Shown: piece by piece, positions 1-8,772 of the stretch
How the letters are laid out: each line of letters starts with the position of its first letter
Numbering within the stretch: position 1 is the first letter of the stretch
The notes under the pieces: model-generated
Told to the model about the DNA's origin: nothing
Database searches by the model: none
What the model saw: only the letters and a program-made list of their open reading frames with translations
Made by a program: the position numbers and the translations under genes
Source of the DNA: UBA9647 sp049522195
GTDB taxonomy: Bacteria > Bacteroidota > Ignavibacteria > UBA10030
NCBI GenBank assembly: GCA_049522195.1
Contig: JBEKOB010000013.1
Location: forward strand, 1 to 62,238
Direction: 5' to 3'
DNA: 62,238 bases

Positions 1-1891
1 ACTTGAATTCTTCTCTCAAATTACCGAGTTCGCTCACAACAGAACGTGCTTGCTTCAACGCGGCCCGGACCAAGGATTGTTTTATCACAGCGGCAGTTGT
101 GTCCTGAGTCGCTCTCTTCAGGTTATCTGCCGCATCAAGCTTTTGCGCATACCAGTTGCTCAGCCGCGCGACAAACGAGAGAAGGCGGACCTGCTCCTGG
201 TTTTCCTTGAGGTTTGTGTTCAGGTCGGAAAGCGTCTCCAGAACAAGCGGCATGGTGGTTGTCAGACTTTGTTCCCGCCACATCGTTGGAATGTTCGTTT
301 GCCGCACGGGAAGCATGGGATGGCGCCAGAGCTCATTCCAGTTTATTTGATTCAGAGGATTCGACAGCCATGCGTATGCCGATTGGCCCGCACGCGCGGA
401 GCGTTCATCGCCGAAGAATTGCCGGAAGAATGTCGAGTCAAATTGAACGATGGATGCCTTGAGCGGGCGCCAGGCACACTCCGCCGTCCATGCATACCCG
501 TAATAGTTGAGCTCGCGCAACGCTTCTCCCCCATAGTCGTTCCAGTTCGAGGTGAGCAACCCGAGCGAGCCATTGCGAAATCCTTCCCGGTTCAAATTCT
601 GCACATTGATGATCGTGTTGATGTAGTTCGGAAATGGACCTGTGAAATTCCATACCGCGGGGGACACGATATACGGAACACCGGCGGTCTTGAATACCAA
701 AGGACTTGGATACTGCTCGAGGGCACCGTAGTGCCAATCAACGATCACGACATCCTTCGGGATCTTGTCAAGGATCGTCGGATTGTTCAGGATGACATCT
801 CCGTACATCATTGGCTTCTTGTTGTACTTCCGAATGATGTCGAAGATCCTCTTGTAGTGCTCCGAGTGCACGGTGGCGAGATCGCTCGCTGCAACTCTCG
901 CCTTGTTTGCCCCAAGCCCGACATCCCATGATTCATCCGCCGCCATATTGATGTACGGAGAACTGAATGCTGCGCTCAACTCTCCGATCATTTCATCTAA
1001 CATTTTGTACACGGCTTCATCTGACACATTCACGGTGTGTGCGCCAGGAAACTCGGCGTACTGTATGTATTGGGGAAGCGAAAGAATGTTCTCCCAATGT
1101 CCAAGGGTTTCAAAGATCGGTATGAGCTCCACGTGGAATTGCCTGGCGTATGCGTCGAGTTCCTTCACTTCCGCTGCGGTGAAATCTCCTCTTCCCTTTC
1201 CAATTTCCGGGTGGCTTTTGAAGACGAAAATGTCCTCGATGTACGGAGAATACACATTGAGTTTGTGGTGCGCCAGGAACCGGATGATCTTCTTGAAGTT
1301 GTCCACCGTGGAGATTTGTCCCCGGCTCACATCGTCGGTGATACCGCGTATCTTTTGCTGCGGCCAGTCACGAATCGCGATCCCCGGAACCAGGACGCTC
1401 TTCTTCTGCTGCACGAGAAGCTGAAGCAGTGTCATCATTCCATAGAATCGCCCGCGGTCAGACTCCCCGAGAATGACAACTTCATCCCGATTTGACTCAA
1501 GCACATATCCTTCCTCCTTCAGTTCGCGACTGAGAGTCAGGTTTCTTGCTTTCAGCCATCGTTTCCCGAAGGTATCCAGCGGAGATCCGAGATAGATAAT
1601 GTTCCTTGTGATCTTTCGGACGGAGCCCTCGTCTGTGATTCGCAGAAGGGGCTTTCGCTGCTCCAGGAGCCAGGCATTTAGCTGCTGAGCGGCGAAGCGA
1701 TCAGCTGCATTTGATCGTTCACCGAGAATGATCCGCGTCTGCGATGTCAGCTTGAATGATTCGCCTGTTGCTGTACTTTGCTGGGGGGTCGGTACGATTC
1801 GCGCAGCGGTGATTTGGGAAGTGGAAACTTGACCCGCGGCGATGACAGACGAACATACTACAAGAAGGAGGAGAACAAGTGTATTTTTCAT
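1..1891 (-). CDS. GH20-type beta-N-acetylhexosaminidase-like glycoside hydrolase (3' end outside window)
   Basis: The minus strand is open without a stop from an ATG at 1891 to the window edge, giving about 630 residues. It begins with a signal peptide (MKNTLVLLLLVVCSSVIA). Residues 25-170 look like the GH20b alpha/beta domain (VPTPQQ, YVLES, GRFYGMMTLLQLL). A TIM barrel follows (RGITDDVSRGQ, IPIFETLGHWENI), with an Asp-Glu pair at about 319-320 (NMAADESWD) that matches the GH20 catalytic pair using substrate-assisted catalysis. The product is probably a secreted or periplasmic enzyme releasing terminal GlcNAc or GalNAc from glycans. It lies 200 bases downstream of the H1-like gene; no clear ribosome-binding site is visible. 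The barrel is divergent, so substrate is uncertain. Confidence 0.82.
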   Translation of the reverse strand, partial: MKNTLVLLLLVVCSSVIAAGQVSTSQITAARIVPTPQQSTATGESFKLTSQTRIILGERSNAADRFAAQQLNAWLLEQRKPLLRITDEGSVRKITRNIIYLGSPLDTFGKRWLKARNLTLSRELKEEGYVLESNRDEVVILGESDRGRFYGMMTLLQLLVQQKKSVLVPGIAIRDWPQQKIRGITDDVSRGQISTVDNFKKIIRFLAHHKLNVYSPYIEDIFVFKSHPEIGKGRGDFTAAEVKELDAYARQFHVELIPIFETLGHWENILSLPQYIQYAEFPGAHTVNVSDEAVYKMLDEMIGELSAAFSSPYINMAADESWDVGLGANKARVAASDLATVHSEHYKRIFDIIRKYNKKPMMYGDVILNNPTILDKIPKDVVIVDWHYGALEQYPSPLVFKTAGVPYIVSPAVWNFTGPFPNYINTIINVQNLNREGFRNGSLGLLTSNWNDYGGEALRELNYYGYAWTAECAWRPLKASIVQFDSTFFRQFFGDERSARAGQSAYAWLSNPLNQINWNELWRHPMLPVRQTNIPTMWREQSLTTTMPLVLETLSDLNTNLKENQEQVRLLSFVARLSNWYAQKLDAADNLKRATQDTTAAVIKQSLVRAALKQARSVVSELGNLREEFK

Positions 1892-2092
1892 AGACTTCAG
1901 AAGCGATGGTGTATGAAGAGGATTCAACCTCTGGGACTTTGGATGCACAAACACATCATGCGGCGCCGACGTGCGGAACTGGAGGCAGATGCGGGGATGA
2001 GGAAAGGTGACGGCAGATTGCCGGGCAGAGACTTGTTCAGTCATCCACCCGGCCTATGCTACGTTTTTCGGTCTTTGGGGCGACCGGTGACG

Positions 2093-2299
2093 TTATGCCT
2101 GGGGATTCTCCCCTTCTTCTCCTGCCATCTTCTGCTTGATTTCCTGTACTTCGTTTCGCACTTCCTGAGCTTTACGTTTCAAGGATGCCATGTGCTTACG
2201 CACGCGCGTGCCGGCCGACTTGTTTCCCTTTACGTAAAACTTCTCAAAATCCTTTTGAAACGTTTGGATCAGATCAAGAAGTTCTTGATAACGGTTCAT
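2093..2299 (-). CDS. Histone H1-like (Hc1-type) DNA-binding protein
   Basis: A 68-residue, lysine-rich protein with the typical small bacterial H1-like pattern: an amphipathic N-terminus (RYQELLDLIQTFQKDFEKF), then GNKSAGTRVRKHM, then a basic helix with VRNEVQEIKQK. Such proteins are known in Bacteroidota and resemble the core of chlamydial Hc1; they bind and condense DNA. The gene is alone between an SDR gene and the GH20 gene. A Bacteroidota-type promoter sits about 190 bases upstream. The ATG at 2299 is preceded by a weak purine stretch (AGAAAGGG). Confidence 0.85.
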   Translation of the reverse strand: MNRYQELLDLIQTFQKDFEKFYVKGNKSAGTRVRKHMASLKRKAQEVRNEVQEIKQKMAGEEGENPQA

Positions 2300-2484
2300 G
2301 GGGGGTGTCCCTTTCTCTCTTTAAGCGTAATGATGATTAATGGATTTCTTTGATTTCGTTTTTAGTCTTGCGTAAGATATGGTCGAGATCGCAGGAGTTT
2401 CTGCTGAGCCTATGGTCTGGAGTACTACGATTTCGGAAGATTTCCTTATTCTTGAGCTTGGAGTTACGGCGGGAAAGGACGAAA

Positions 2485-2515
2485 CAAATATAGCGATTTT
2501 CGTCCAAAAATCAAA
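2485..2515 (-). promoter_or_regulatory. Candidate Bacteroidota-type promoter (-33 TTTG / -7 TATATTTG)
   Basis: Read on the minus strand, TTTG (2515-2512) is followed after exactly 19 bases by TATATTTG (2492-2485). This fits the -33 TTTG / -7 TAnnTTTG consensus of the primary sigma factor in Bacteroidota. It lies just past the SDR stop codon and points at the H1-like gene, leaving a leader of about 180 bases. Confidence 0.5.
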
Positions 2516-2522
2516 GATCGCG

Positions 2523-3281
2523 TCACCCGAAGAGCACGCCTCCGCCATTGACGTTGATGACCGCGCCGACGATATGGTCCGCAAGATCCGATGCAAGAAA
2601 CACTACTGGCCCCGCGATTTCCTCAGGCCGCGCTACACGGCCACGAGGTATGAGCTTGTTTATTGGACCGATCTTCCGGCGATCGCCAAGAATGCCGGAG
2701 GTCATATCAGTGAACACCCAGCCGGGCGATACACAGTTTGCAATGATGCCTGCCGGTGCAAGCTCGGCTGCGATCGCCTTCGTGAATGCGATTATGCCCC
2801 CCTTGGAAGCAGCATAGTGCGAATAGTACGGTTCGCCCCGCTGTCCGGCTGTGCTCGCGATGTTGATGATCTTGCCGGACTTCTGCTTCTTCATGAAAGG
2901 GACTACGGCATTGCAGAAAAGAAATGTCCCTTTGAGATTGACATCGATCGTTTCATTCCACTGACGCTCAGTCATCGCTCCAATTGCACCGCGCTTCCAT
3001 ATCCCCGCGTTGTTCACAAGGATATCGATTTTCCCAAAGTGATCAATGACGGTTTTGACAACCCCGCGAACTTCTTCTGATTGCGCAACGTTTGCTTTGA
3101 TGATGAGGCATTCACTGCCGCATCGTGCTACACGGTAGGCGGTTCGCTCAGCATCTCGCTTCCTCTTGCTGTACGTAAGAGCGACCGTCGCTCCTGCTCT
3201 CGCCATCATCATCGCAACCGCTGCGCCGATGCCTCGAGACCCTCCGGTGACGAGCACAACTTTTCCAAGGAGGCTTATCAT
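2523..3281 (-). CDS. Short-chain dehydrogenase/reductase (FabG-like)
   Basis: A 252-residue classical SDR: an NAD(P)-binding TGGSRGIG near residues 12-19, NNAG near 88, and the catalytic YxxxK in YAASKGG near 156, preceded by a Ser in INIAST. The C-terminus carries the usual NVNGGG segment. The fold and length match 3-oxoacyl-ACP reductase and related NAD(P)H reductases, but the substrate cannot be read from sequence. I chose the ATG at 3281 because it puts the Rossmann strand at the normal place; an upstream in-frame ATG at 3335 would add 18 residues unlike the family. Confidence 0.85.
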   Translation of the reverse strand: MISLLGKVVLVTGGSRGIGAAVAMMMARAGATVALTYSKRKRDAERTAYRVARCGSECLIIKANVAQSEEVRGVVKTVIDHFGKIDILVNNAGIWKRGAIGAMTERQWNETIDVNLKGTFLFCNAVVPFMKKQKSGKIINIASTAGQRGEPYYSHYAASKGGIIAFTKAIAAELAPAGIIANCVSPGWVFTDMTSGILGDRRKIGPINKLIPRGRVARPEEIAGPVVFLASDLADHIVGAVINVNGGGVLFG

Positions 3282-3430
3282 AATCGTTCCGATCTGGTAG
3301 ATTTGATTGACTTGACGCAACATGCTAGCAATCAACAGGCCAGCAGATTTCCAGTGTCAGAATCTCTCAAAAATAAAGCAGTAATTATTACTAAGATTGC
3401 GTTTTTTTCCTTATATTTCCAATTCAGTTC

Positions 3431-3459
3431 TTGACAAACCACGTTAATAGGACTATTTT
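3431..3459 (+). promoter_or_regulatory. Sigma70-like promoter of the feo operon
   Basis: TTGACA (3431-3436), a 17-base spacer and TATTTT (3454-3459) lie 57 bases upstream of feoA. The -10 element is inside a perfect palindrome (3447-3467), the usual arrangement for repression. Confidence 0.6.
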
Positions 3460-3467
3460 AGTCCTAT
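3447..3467. promoter_or_regulatory. Candidate operator palindrome upstream of feoAB
   Basis: Perfect inverted repeat with 9-bp arms (ATAGGACTA / TAGTCCTAT) around TTT. It covers the -10 box of the feo promoter. The core ACTATTTTAGT resembles Rrf2-family (IscR/NsrR-like) operators, and the spacing would also suit a DtxR-family repressor. Either would make sense for an iron importer. No regulator gene is adjacent. Confidence 0.55.
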
Positions 3468-3515
3468 ATACGAATTGACGATTTTTAGTTCATTTTCGAG
3501 AATTCGGTCTCAAAT

Positions 3516-3773
3516 ATGAAAACGACTCCTGTTCCGCTCCACCAGGTTACGAAGGGGAGTCGACTTATCATTATTGATATCCCTGAAGGGCGCGCCAAGG
3601 AACAGTTGATCCGCCTCGGCGTGGTCAAAGGGGAATTCATCCGATGTCTCGAGCGGCTGCCTGGCGGCACCATTGTGATCCAGAAGCATCGGCAGGAAAT
3701 CGCTATTGGGGTGGCACTTGCCCGGTCCATTGTCGTGGCATACGCTACCTCGGAGCATCCATCGAAAACGTAG
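3516..3773 (+). CDS. feoA: Ferrous iron transport protein A (FeoA)
   Basis: An 85-residue SH3-like FeoA protein (VPLHQV, KGSRLIIIDIPEG, AKEQLIRLGVVKGEFI, GTIVIQ, ARSIVV), about the usual family length. FeoA is a small cytoplasmic partner needed for ferrous iron uptake through FeoB. It is the first gene of the operon, 9 bases ahead of feoB, and carries the palindrome-controlled promoter. Confidence 0.93.
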   Translation: MKTTPVPLHQVTKGSRLIIIDIPEGRAKEQLIRLGVVKGEFIRCLERLPGGTIVIQKHRQEIAIGVALARSIVVAYATSEHPSKT

Positions 3774-3782
3774 CTCGCATCT

Positions 3783-5684
3783 ATGCACAATCACTCAGTC
3801 ACAGGCGCCTCTCACTCGGCGTCCCCGGAACACATCGAGAAGCATCGTCACGCCGGCATTGACATCGCCGAGGCTGAAGTACCCGGTTTGAGCGTGGCGC
3901 TCGTCGGCAATCCAAACGTTGGCAAGTCCCTCGTTTTCAATTACCTCTCAGGCCTGTACGTCGATGTCTCGAACTATCCCGGCACAACTGTCGAGCTGAC
4001 AAAAGGGCGCTATAAATCGTACGAGGTGTACGATACTCCCGGCGTGTACGGAATCTCTTCATTCACGGCTGAAGAAGCGGTCACCCGCGACCTCGTGCTC
4101 CGCGCTGATCTGGTGCTCAACATTGTCGATGCTGTTCACCTCGAGCGGGATCTGTTTCTCACGCAGCAGTTGATCGATATGGGAAAGAAGGTCGCCGTCA
4201 TTCTTAATTTCATGGATGAGGTGAAGAAGCTCGGCCTGAGGATCGACACGAAGCTCTTGTCAAACTATCTCGGCGTACCTGTCTTCCAGACCACGGCAAC
4301 CACTCGCTCAGGTTTTGATCAGATCGATGTGGCTCTCGAGCAGGCGCGCAGAGGCGAGCAGGATCTCTCGCTTCATCACAAACTCCACGCGATGTTGAAC
4401 GTTACCGGCTCGGAGGCCGAGGCGCTTCTCGTTCTTGAGGGGGACGAGGCGACGGCTCAGCGTCACGGTGTTGCACTTGGCCGCGAGCGTGAATCCCTGT
4501 ACATCGAACGGCGCAATCGCGTGAACATCGTTATCAGCGCCGTCCTTTCGGAGAGCAACCCGAGAACCCGGCTTGCAACGCTTTTTGGCCGTTGGGCCGT
4601 GAATGCGTGGACGGGAATTCCGATACTCCTCGGTGCCCTGTATCTCATTTATTTATTCGTCGGCAAACTTGTTGCGCAGGACCTCGTCAACTTCACTGAG
4701 AGGACAATCGGCAAAGGGCTGTGGGAACCATGGATTGGTGGCATCGTTACAAAATTCATCTCGCCCGATTCCTGGGTCGGAACGATCCTCGTCGGCGAGT
4801 TCGGCGTTGTGACGATGACCGTCACATATCTCGTTTTCTTGCTGCTGCCGCTCGTCATTGCGTTCTATTTTTCGCTCGCGCTTCTCGAGGATAGCGGGTA
4901 TCTCCCGCGCCTTGCGACGCTGGTCGACAGAAGTCTGAACGCGCTCGGCCTTAACGGCGCTGCCGTCATTCCTCTCATCCTCGGTTTCGGCTGCGTCACA
5001 ATGGCAACGATTACCACACGCCTCCTCGGAAGTGAACGCGAGAAAACCATCGCCGCCGCAATTCTGCAATTTGCCATTCCCTGTTCGGCGCAGCTTGCCG
5101 TGGTGGCCGCATTGCTCGCCGGGGCAGGCTTCGATGCTATCCTGATTTATTCGGTAACAATCTTCGTCATTTTCGTGGCCGTCGGCACCATCCTCGACCG
5201 CATTTTACCCGGCGCCGCGACACCGCTTTTGATTGACCTGCCCCCTATGCGACTTCCCCGCCTGGACAATGTGGCGCGGAAGACTGCATACCGGTCGTAC
5301 TTCTTCATGAAGGAAGCGACACCGTGGTTCTTCCTCGGAGCGCTCGCTGTCGGCATTCTCCAGGTCACAGGCCTTCTCACAGTGTGGCAAAACCTGCTTG
5401 CTCCTTTGACAACCGGCTGGCTGCAGCTCCCACGCGAGGCGGCGACAGCATTTGTGATGGGGATGGTTAGAAGAGACTTCGGGGCCGCGGGGCTCTATGT
5501 TCTTGCACTGAAGCCGCACCAGGTTGTCGTGGCACTCGTAACGATCACTCTCTTTACACCTTGCATCGCCTCGTTGATGGTCATGCTCAAGGAACGGGGA
5601 TGGAAAGAAGCGTTGTTGGTTTGGACGGGAACGTGGGTCGTGGCATTTTTCGTCGGCGGCGTGTTATCACAGATACTGATATGA
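3783..5684 (+). CDS. feoB: Ferrous iron transporter B (FeoB)
   Basis: A 633-residue GTPase-coupled inner-membrane Fe(II) importer. After a His-rich N-terminus comes the G domain: G1 GNPNVGKS near residue 42, the switch NYPGTT, G3 DTPG, and a G4-like NFMDE. Then two Gate segments (ALLEDSGYLPRLA, GFGCVTMATITTR) and the membrane core. At 633 residues it is slightly shorter than E. coli FeoB. Its stop codon overlaps the start of the next small gene. Confidence 0.95.
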   Translation: MHNHSVTGASHSASPEHIEKHRHAGIDIAEAEVPGLSVALVGNPNVGKSLVFNYLSGLYVDVSNYPGTTVELTKGRYKSYEVYDTPGVYGISSFTAEEAVTRDLVLRADLVLNIVDAVHLERDLFLTQQLIDMGKKVAVILNFMDEVKKLGLRIDTKLLSNYLGVPVFQTTATTRSGFDQIDVALEQARRGEQDLSLHHKLHAMLNVTGSEAEALLVLEGDEATAQRHGVALGRERESLYIERRNRVNIVISAVLSESNPRTRLATLFGRWAVNAWTGIPILLGALYLIYLFVGKLVAQDLVNFTERTIGKGLWEPWIGGIVTKFISPDSWVGTILVGEFGVVTMTVTYLVFLLLPLVIAFYFSLALLEDSGYLPRLATLVDRSLNALGLNGAAVIPLILGFGCVTMATITTRLLGSEREKTIAAAILQFAIPCSAQLAVVAALLAGAGFDAILIYSVTIFVIFVAVGTILDRILPGAATPLLIDLPPMRLPRLDNVARKTAYRSYFFMKEATPWFFLGALAVGILQVTGLLTVWQNLLAPLTTGWLQLPREAATAFVMGMVRRDFGAAGLYVLALKPHQVVVALVTITLFTPCIASLMVMLKERGWKEALLVWTGTWVVAFFVGGVLSQILI

Positions 5685-5881
5685 TTACTCTCCAGGAGCG
5701 GCTCCGCAGCGAGGTTCGAATTTGTCCGAAATGTCAGTACATTGTCGACAATCCATTCCTTGAGCGATGTCCTCGCTGTCTGAGCGATGTCCCTGTCATT
5801 GACGTCGGATGCAGCGCCTGCATGCACAATGCAGGTTGTCCGGTGTCGAGCCTTCGGAAGACGCAAATGAAATCGCTCTGA
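5681..5881 (+). CDS. Small Cys-rich zinc-ribbon-like protein coupled to feoB
   Basis: A 66-residue protein starting at an ATG that overlaps the feoB stop (ATGA, 5681-5684), a strong sign of translational coupling. It has CPKC and CPRC pairs spaced as a zinc ribbon, followed by CSAC and a further Cys (AGCPV). I do not recognise a named family. By position it could be a metal-binding or assembly accessory of FeoB, in the place FeoC or a FeoB-associated Cys-rich protein occupies elsewhere; this is inference. Confidence 0.7.
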   Translation: MITLQERLRSEVRICPKCQYIVDNPFLERCPRCLSDVPVIDVGCSACMHNAGCPVSSLRKTQMKSL

Positions 5882-5965
5882 GCTCAAGGGTTCGCCTGTC
5901 AGATACGTTTGATATCCATGACGCAGAATGAAACTCGCGTAGCCTGTGCTGAAGATGGCAGGAGC

Positions 5966-6802
5966 ATGAGAACATGGGCGTTGATCATGCTTGTCTGCAC
6001 TACAAGCTTGAAAGTCTCTTTGTTCTCGCAAGAGTCACGTCCAGCGAAAGAAGAGTCGTCGGAAGCGATTGAAGATAATTCCTTCTTCATCGAAGAGGCG
6101 TACAACCAGGAAAAAGGAGTCGTGCAGCACATCTCGAATCTGCAGTACTCCTTCACGCACGAGAAAGACCTTCTCTACACCTTTACACAAGAGTGGCCTT
6201 TGGGTGGCAGGGATCATCAACTGAGTTATACCGCTCCGATCAGCCTGTATAGTTCTTCTCACCCTGGTGGAGTCGGCGACCTTCTCATCAACTATCGGTA
6301 CCAATTGGTTGACAATGGCGGATGGGCAAATGTCGCTCCTCGCCTGTCGATAATCCTTCCGACGGGGAGTGTGAAGTTGGGGCTTGGGGCTAGGACGACC
6401 GGACTACAGATCAATATCGCATCGAGCAAACGCCTCACGAGGTCATTCGTGACTCACGTGAATGCCGGACTTACCTATCTCCCTAATATGCAGGACCAGA
6501 GTGGCTCGTCAGGTACGATCAAACATACGCTCACATCCTACAATATCGGGGCAAGCGTCATCTGGTTGACCGAGGAAACTTTCAACCTTTTGCTTGAATA
6601 TACGACCACTTTTTCTTCGGATGTTTTTGAGGACGGAACGAGCGACCGGGCAACGGATACGATCATCAGCCCGGGATTCCGCTGGGCCATCAATCTAAAC
6701 TCCCTTCAGATAGTGCCGGGGGTTGGGATCCCAGTCATGCTGGGGCGAGGCAGTGTGAGGACGGGAGTGTTTCTTTACCTTTCTTTTGAACATCCTTTCT
6801 AG
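5966..6802 (+). CDS. Outer-membrane beta-barrel protein (phenol_MetA_deg-like)
   Basis: About 278 residues with an N-terminal signal peptide (MRTWALIMLVCTTSLKVSLFS) and alternating amphipathic strands ending in an aromatic C-terminus (SFEHPF), the hallmark of an outer-membrane barrel. The pattern of PRLSIILPTG, GLQINIA and PGFRWAIN resembles the family of transporter-like barrels first noted in phenol-degradation clusters; no substrate can be assigned. It follows the feo genes, so a link with metals is possible but unproved. The start was chosen at the signal peptide; in-frame ATGs at 5909 and 5918 are less likely. Confidence 0.65.
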   Translation: MRTWALIMLVCTTSLKVSLFSQESRPAKEESSEAIEDNSFFIEEAYNQEKGVVQHISNLQYSFTHEKDLLYTFTQEWPLGGRDHQLSYTAPISLYSSSHPGGVGDLLINYRYQLVDNGGWANVAPRLSIILPTGSVKLGLGARTTGLQINIASSKRLTRSFVTHVNAGLTYLPNMQDQSGSSGTIKHTLTSYNIGASVIWLTEETFNLLLEYTTTFSSDVFEDGTSDRATDTIISPGFRWAINLNSLQIVPGVGIPVMLGRGSVRTGVFLYLSFEHPF

Positions 6803-6898
6803 TTGCACTGTTGAGCGATGGCAGTTCACCGCGAGAAACCAAAAGAGAATTGAAGAGCATTTGAAATCACACTTGTTTTATCATTTGCGAGCTAGAAA

Positions 6899-7234
6899 AT
6901 GGAAGAGGAACAGAAGAGTACGATAACAGAAGAAGCCGTCTACGAAGCACTTAAGGGCTGTTACGACCCGGAGATTCCGGTTGATATTGTGAATTTGGGT
7001 CTGGTCTACGGAGTGACTATTGTTGATGACTGGGTCGGAGTGAAGATGACGCTGACTTCACCCGGTTGTCCCGCAAGCACCATGATATCAGAAGACGTGA
7101 AGCAACGGGTGCGTCAAGTCCCCGGAGTGGGAGATGCCGACGTGCGCATCGTTTGGCAGCCCGAATGGAAACCGTCGATGATGAGTGAAGAGGCGAGAAA
7201 AAAGCTCGGGTGGAACAAGGAGGGTAAGATGTGA
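6899..7234 (+). CDS. MIP18 family (SufT-like) Fe-S assembly protein
   Basis: A 111-residue DUF59/MIP18 protein with the family signature DPEIPVDIVNLGLVYGV and the Cys-containing loop LTSPGCPAS, ending in WQPEWKPSMMSEEARKKLG as in SufT proteins. These act in maturation of Fe-S proteins. It stands alone here, about 100 bases after the barrel gene, and a GTAG-headed hairpin follows it. Confidence 0.87.
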   Translation: MEEEQKSTITEEAVYEALKGCYDPEIPVDIVNLGLVYGVTIVDDWVGVKMTLTSPGCPASTMISEDVKQRVRQVPGVGDADVRIVWQPEWKPSMMSEEARKKLGWNKEGKM

Positions 7235-7262
7235 AAAGTGAGAAGTTAGACGATAGGAAAGC

Positions 7263-7292
7263 GTAGGGGCGCCGGGAGAGGCGCCCTTGTTG
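7263..7292 (+). terminator. GTAG-headed hairpin after the SufT-like gene
   Basis: GTAG (7263-7266) followed by 7-bp arms GGGCGCC (7267-7273) and GGCGCCC (7280-7286) and a T-rich tail. It fits a rho-independent terminator and also the GTAG-plus-hairpin layout of REP elements seen elsewhere in this window. Confidence 0.55.
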
Positions 7293-7390
7293 TTTGTGGC
7301 AAACAGCCTAGAGGAAGTTGAGGAACCGGCGCTCAGACCTCCAACGAATCATCAGACAGCGTCTCTCAAGAAATATCCGATCCAAGTCTG

Positions 7391-7675
7391 CTACTTCTTC
7401 TCCATTCCCAGCGAGAATGCCATTTCGAGATCGTAGCGCGAGTAAACACGGAATGCAATGAGAGTTTCCGATCGCTCAATCCCTTCAATCCCCCGTATCT
7501 GATCTGTCACGACCGCCGCCAGATCCTCGTTCTCTTTGACACGAATGATCACGGCGAGATCGTACCTCCCCGCCACCGAATAGACCTCCGTGACCCCTTT
7601 GATAGCCGTGATCCGTTCAGCGACCGAGTTGGTTTTTTCCCGCTCGACGCTCAGCAACACTAGTGCGGTTACCAT
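7391..7675 (-). CDS. Stand-alone Lrp/AsnC ligand-binding (RAM) domain protein
   Basis: 94 residues covering only the alpha/beta effector domain of Lrp/AsnC regulators (VTALVLLSVE, IKGVTEVYSVAGRYDLAVIIRV, IRGIEGIERSETLIAF). There is no helix-turn-helix, so it cannot bind DNA in the usual way. Stand-alone RAM proteins are known and may sense small ligands or pair with full-length regulators. It is 18 bases downstream of the DUF6483-like gene, probably in one transcript. Confidence 0.85.
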   Translation of the reverse strand: MVTALVLLSVEREKTNSVAERITAIKGVTEVYSVAGRYDLAVIIRVKENEDLAAVVTDQIRGIEGIERSETLIAFRVYSRYDLEMAFSLGMEKK

Positions 7676-7693
7676 GCGGTACCTCCGATTGAT

Positions 7694-8350
7694 TTATTTC
7701 TTCGTAAGACGCTTTTCCAAATCCTTGATGCTCGCTTCAACTTCATCCCGCGGGAGATTTCCGCGCACGAGTTCTTCCTCGCTCTTTGTGCGAAGCCGTC
7801 CATAGAATTTCATTCCTTCCCCCACAAACTGCGGATCCTGCTCCACAATCTCGAACAATGTGTTCTCAGCAGCATCGAATTTTCCAACAGCTTCATAGTA
7901 TCGAAAAATCTTCGTTTTCAACTCAACCGGTAACTCATAGGAACGGGTCTTCCCGATCAACATTTCAATTTCCTCGTAGTACTCTTTCGGCAACACGCCC
8001 GATTCCCGAATCAGCAGTTCCAGAAAAAGGCTCAGCGACGTTGCGTAGCAATGGAATCGTTCCCCCTCATCACCTTCCCGCTCTTTCACTTCCCCGACGA
8101 GACGCAAGAGCTCGCCGACCACCACGCACTTTTCGACATCGAACCGCTCTCCGAGACCGAGCAAACGCACAAACTCCTCATCGCTCAGCGTGGTCAGGAA
8201 CCGGAGATCCATCCCAAGCAATTGCTTCGACGAAAGCTGGATTTCCTCCAGCGCTTCGTCATATCGCTTGATCTCGCTCAGTCCCATCACCCTCGCCAAC
8301 ACCTGAGCAAGTTGATGGATCATCCTCAGGAAGTAGTCTCGCGTAATCAC
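7694..8350 (-). CDS. DUF6483-like helical protein
   Basis: 218 residues, all helical and TPR-like, with the family start ITRDYFLRMIHQLAQVLARVMG and YDEALEEIQLSSKQLLGMD. I recognise the pattern as DUF6483, whose role is unknown. No membrane segment or signal peptide. It is the first gene of a pair with the RAM-domain protein. Confidence 0.65.
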   Translation of the reverse strand: MITRDYFLRMIHQLAQVLARVMGLSEIKRYDEALEEIQLSSKQLLGMDLRFLTTLSDEEFVRLLGLGERFDVEKCVVVGELLRLVGEVKEREGDEGERFHCYATSLSLFLELLIRESGVLPKEYYEEIEMLIGKTRSYELPVELKTKIFRYYEAVGKFDAAENTLFEIVEQDPQFVGEGMKFYGRLRTKSEEELVRGNLPRDEVEASIKDLEKRLTKK

Positions 8351-8429
8351 GGACAGCGCCTCTCATTCGGTGTGCAGTCAAAGTACATACTGAGAGAGGA
8401 AGAAACAAGGCCGGGTGGCTCACTGGAAG

Positions 8430-8765
8430 ATGGTTAATTGGTGATTGGTTAATTGGTGAGTGATTGGATGGTATATTGGTGGAGGTTAGGTGGTGATGGT
8501 TTGATTGGCGGAGATTGCGTTCGAGAAATCAACACCACCTCTTAACCATTTTCCGCCGGAGGCGGATGGGCCTTCGGCCCAAACCAATTAACTCTTTTCA
8601 ACACATCCTTTCCACCTTCCAATTTTCATAACTTATGGCGATCTTAACAAGACGAGTTTAGAGTCTTCAGTTTGGGGTTTCGAGTTCCAAGTTCCAGGTT
8701 TCAAGTTAGGGTTGTTCACGGTTTACGATTCATCGACTTCTACTTCTACTTTCTCGACTTTCGGA
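8430..8765. repeat. Intergenic repeat block with two palindromes
   Basis: The 422-base gap between 8351 and 8772 holds no gene. It has repeats of the words GGTTAATTGG and GTGATTGG (8433-8515), two adjacent hairpins (TCCGCC GGA GGCGGA at 8552-8566 and TGGGCC TTC GGCCCA at 8568-8582), and a T/C-rich stretch with words such as GAGTTCCAAG (8655-8760). Similar word repeats lie at 25609-25690 and 58785-58815. Confidence 0.6.
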
Positions 8766-8772
8766 TTAGACA

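Noticed and set aside
50..931. A 293-codon open frame on the plus strand, and others in 873-1495.
   Set aside because: They are antisense to the GH20 gene, whose minus-strand frame has a signal peptide, domain motifs and the catalytic Asp-Glu pair; the plus-strand products have no recognisable pattern.
2321..2596. A 91-codon minus-strand frame overlapping the SDR end and the spacer.
   Set aside because: It overlaps the SDR gene and the promoter-like sequence, has no ribosome-binding site and a low-complexity Ser-rich product.
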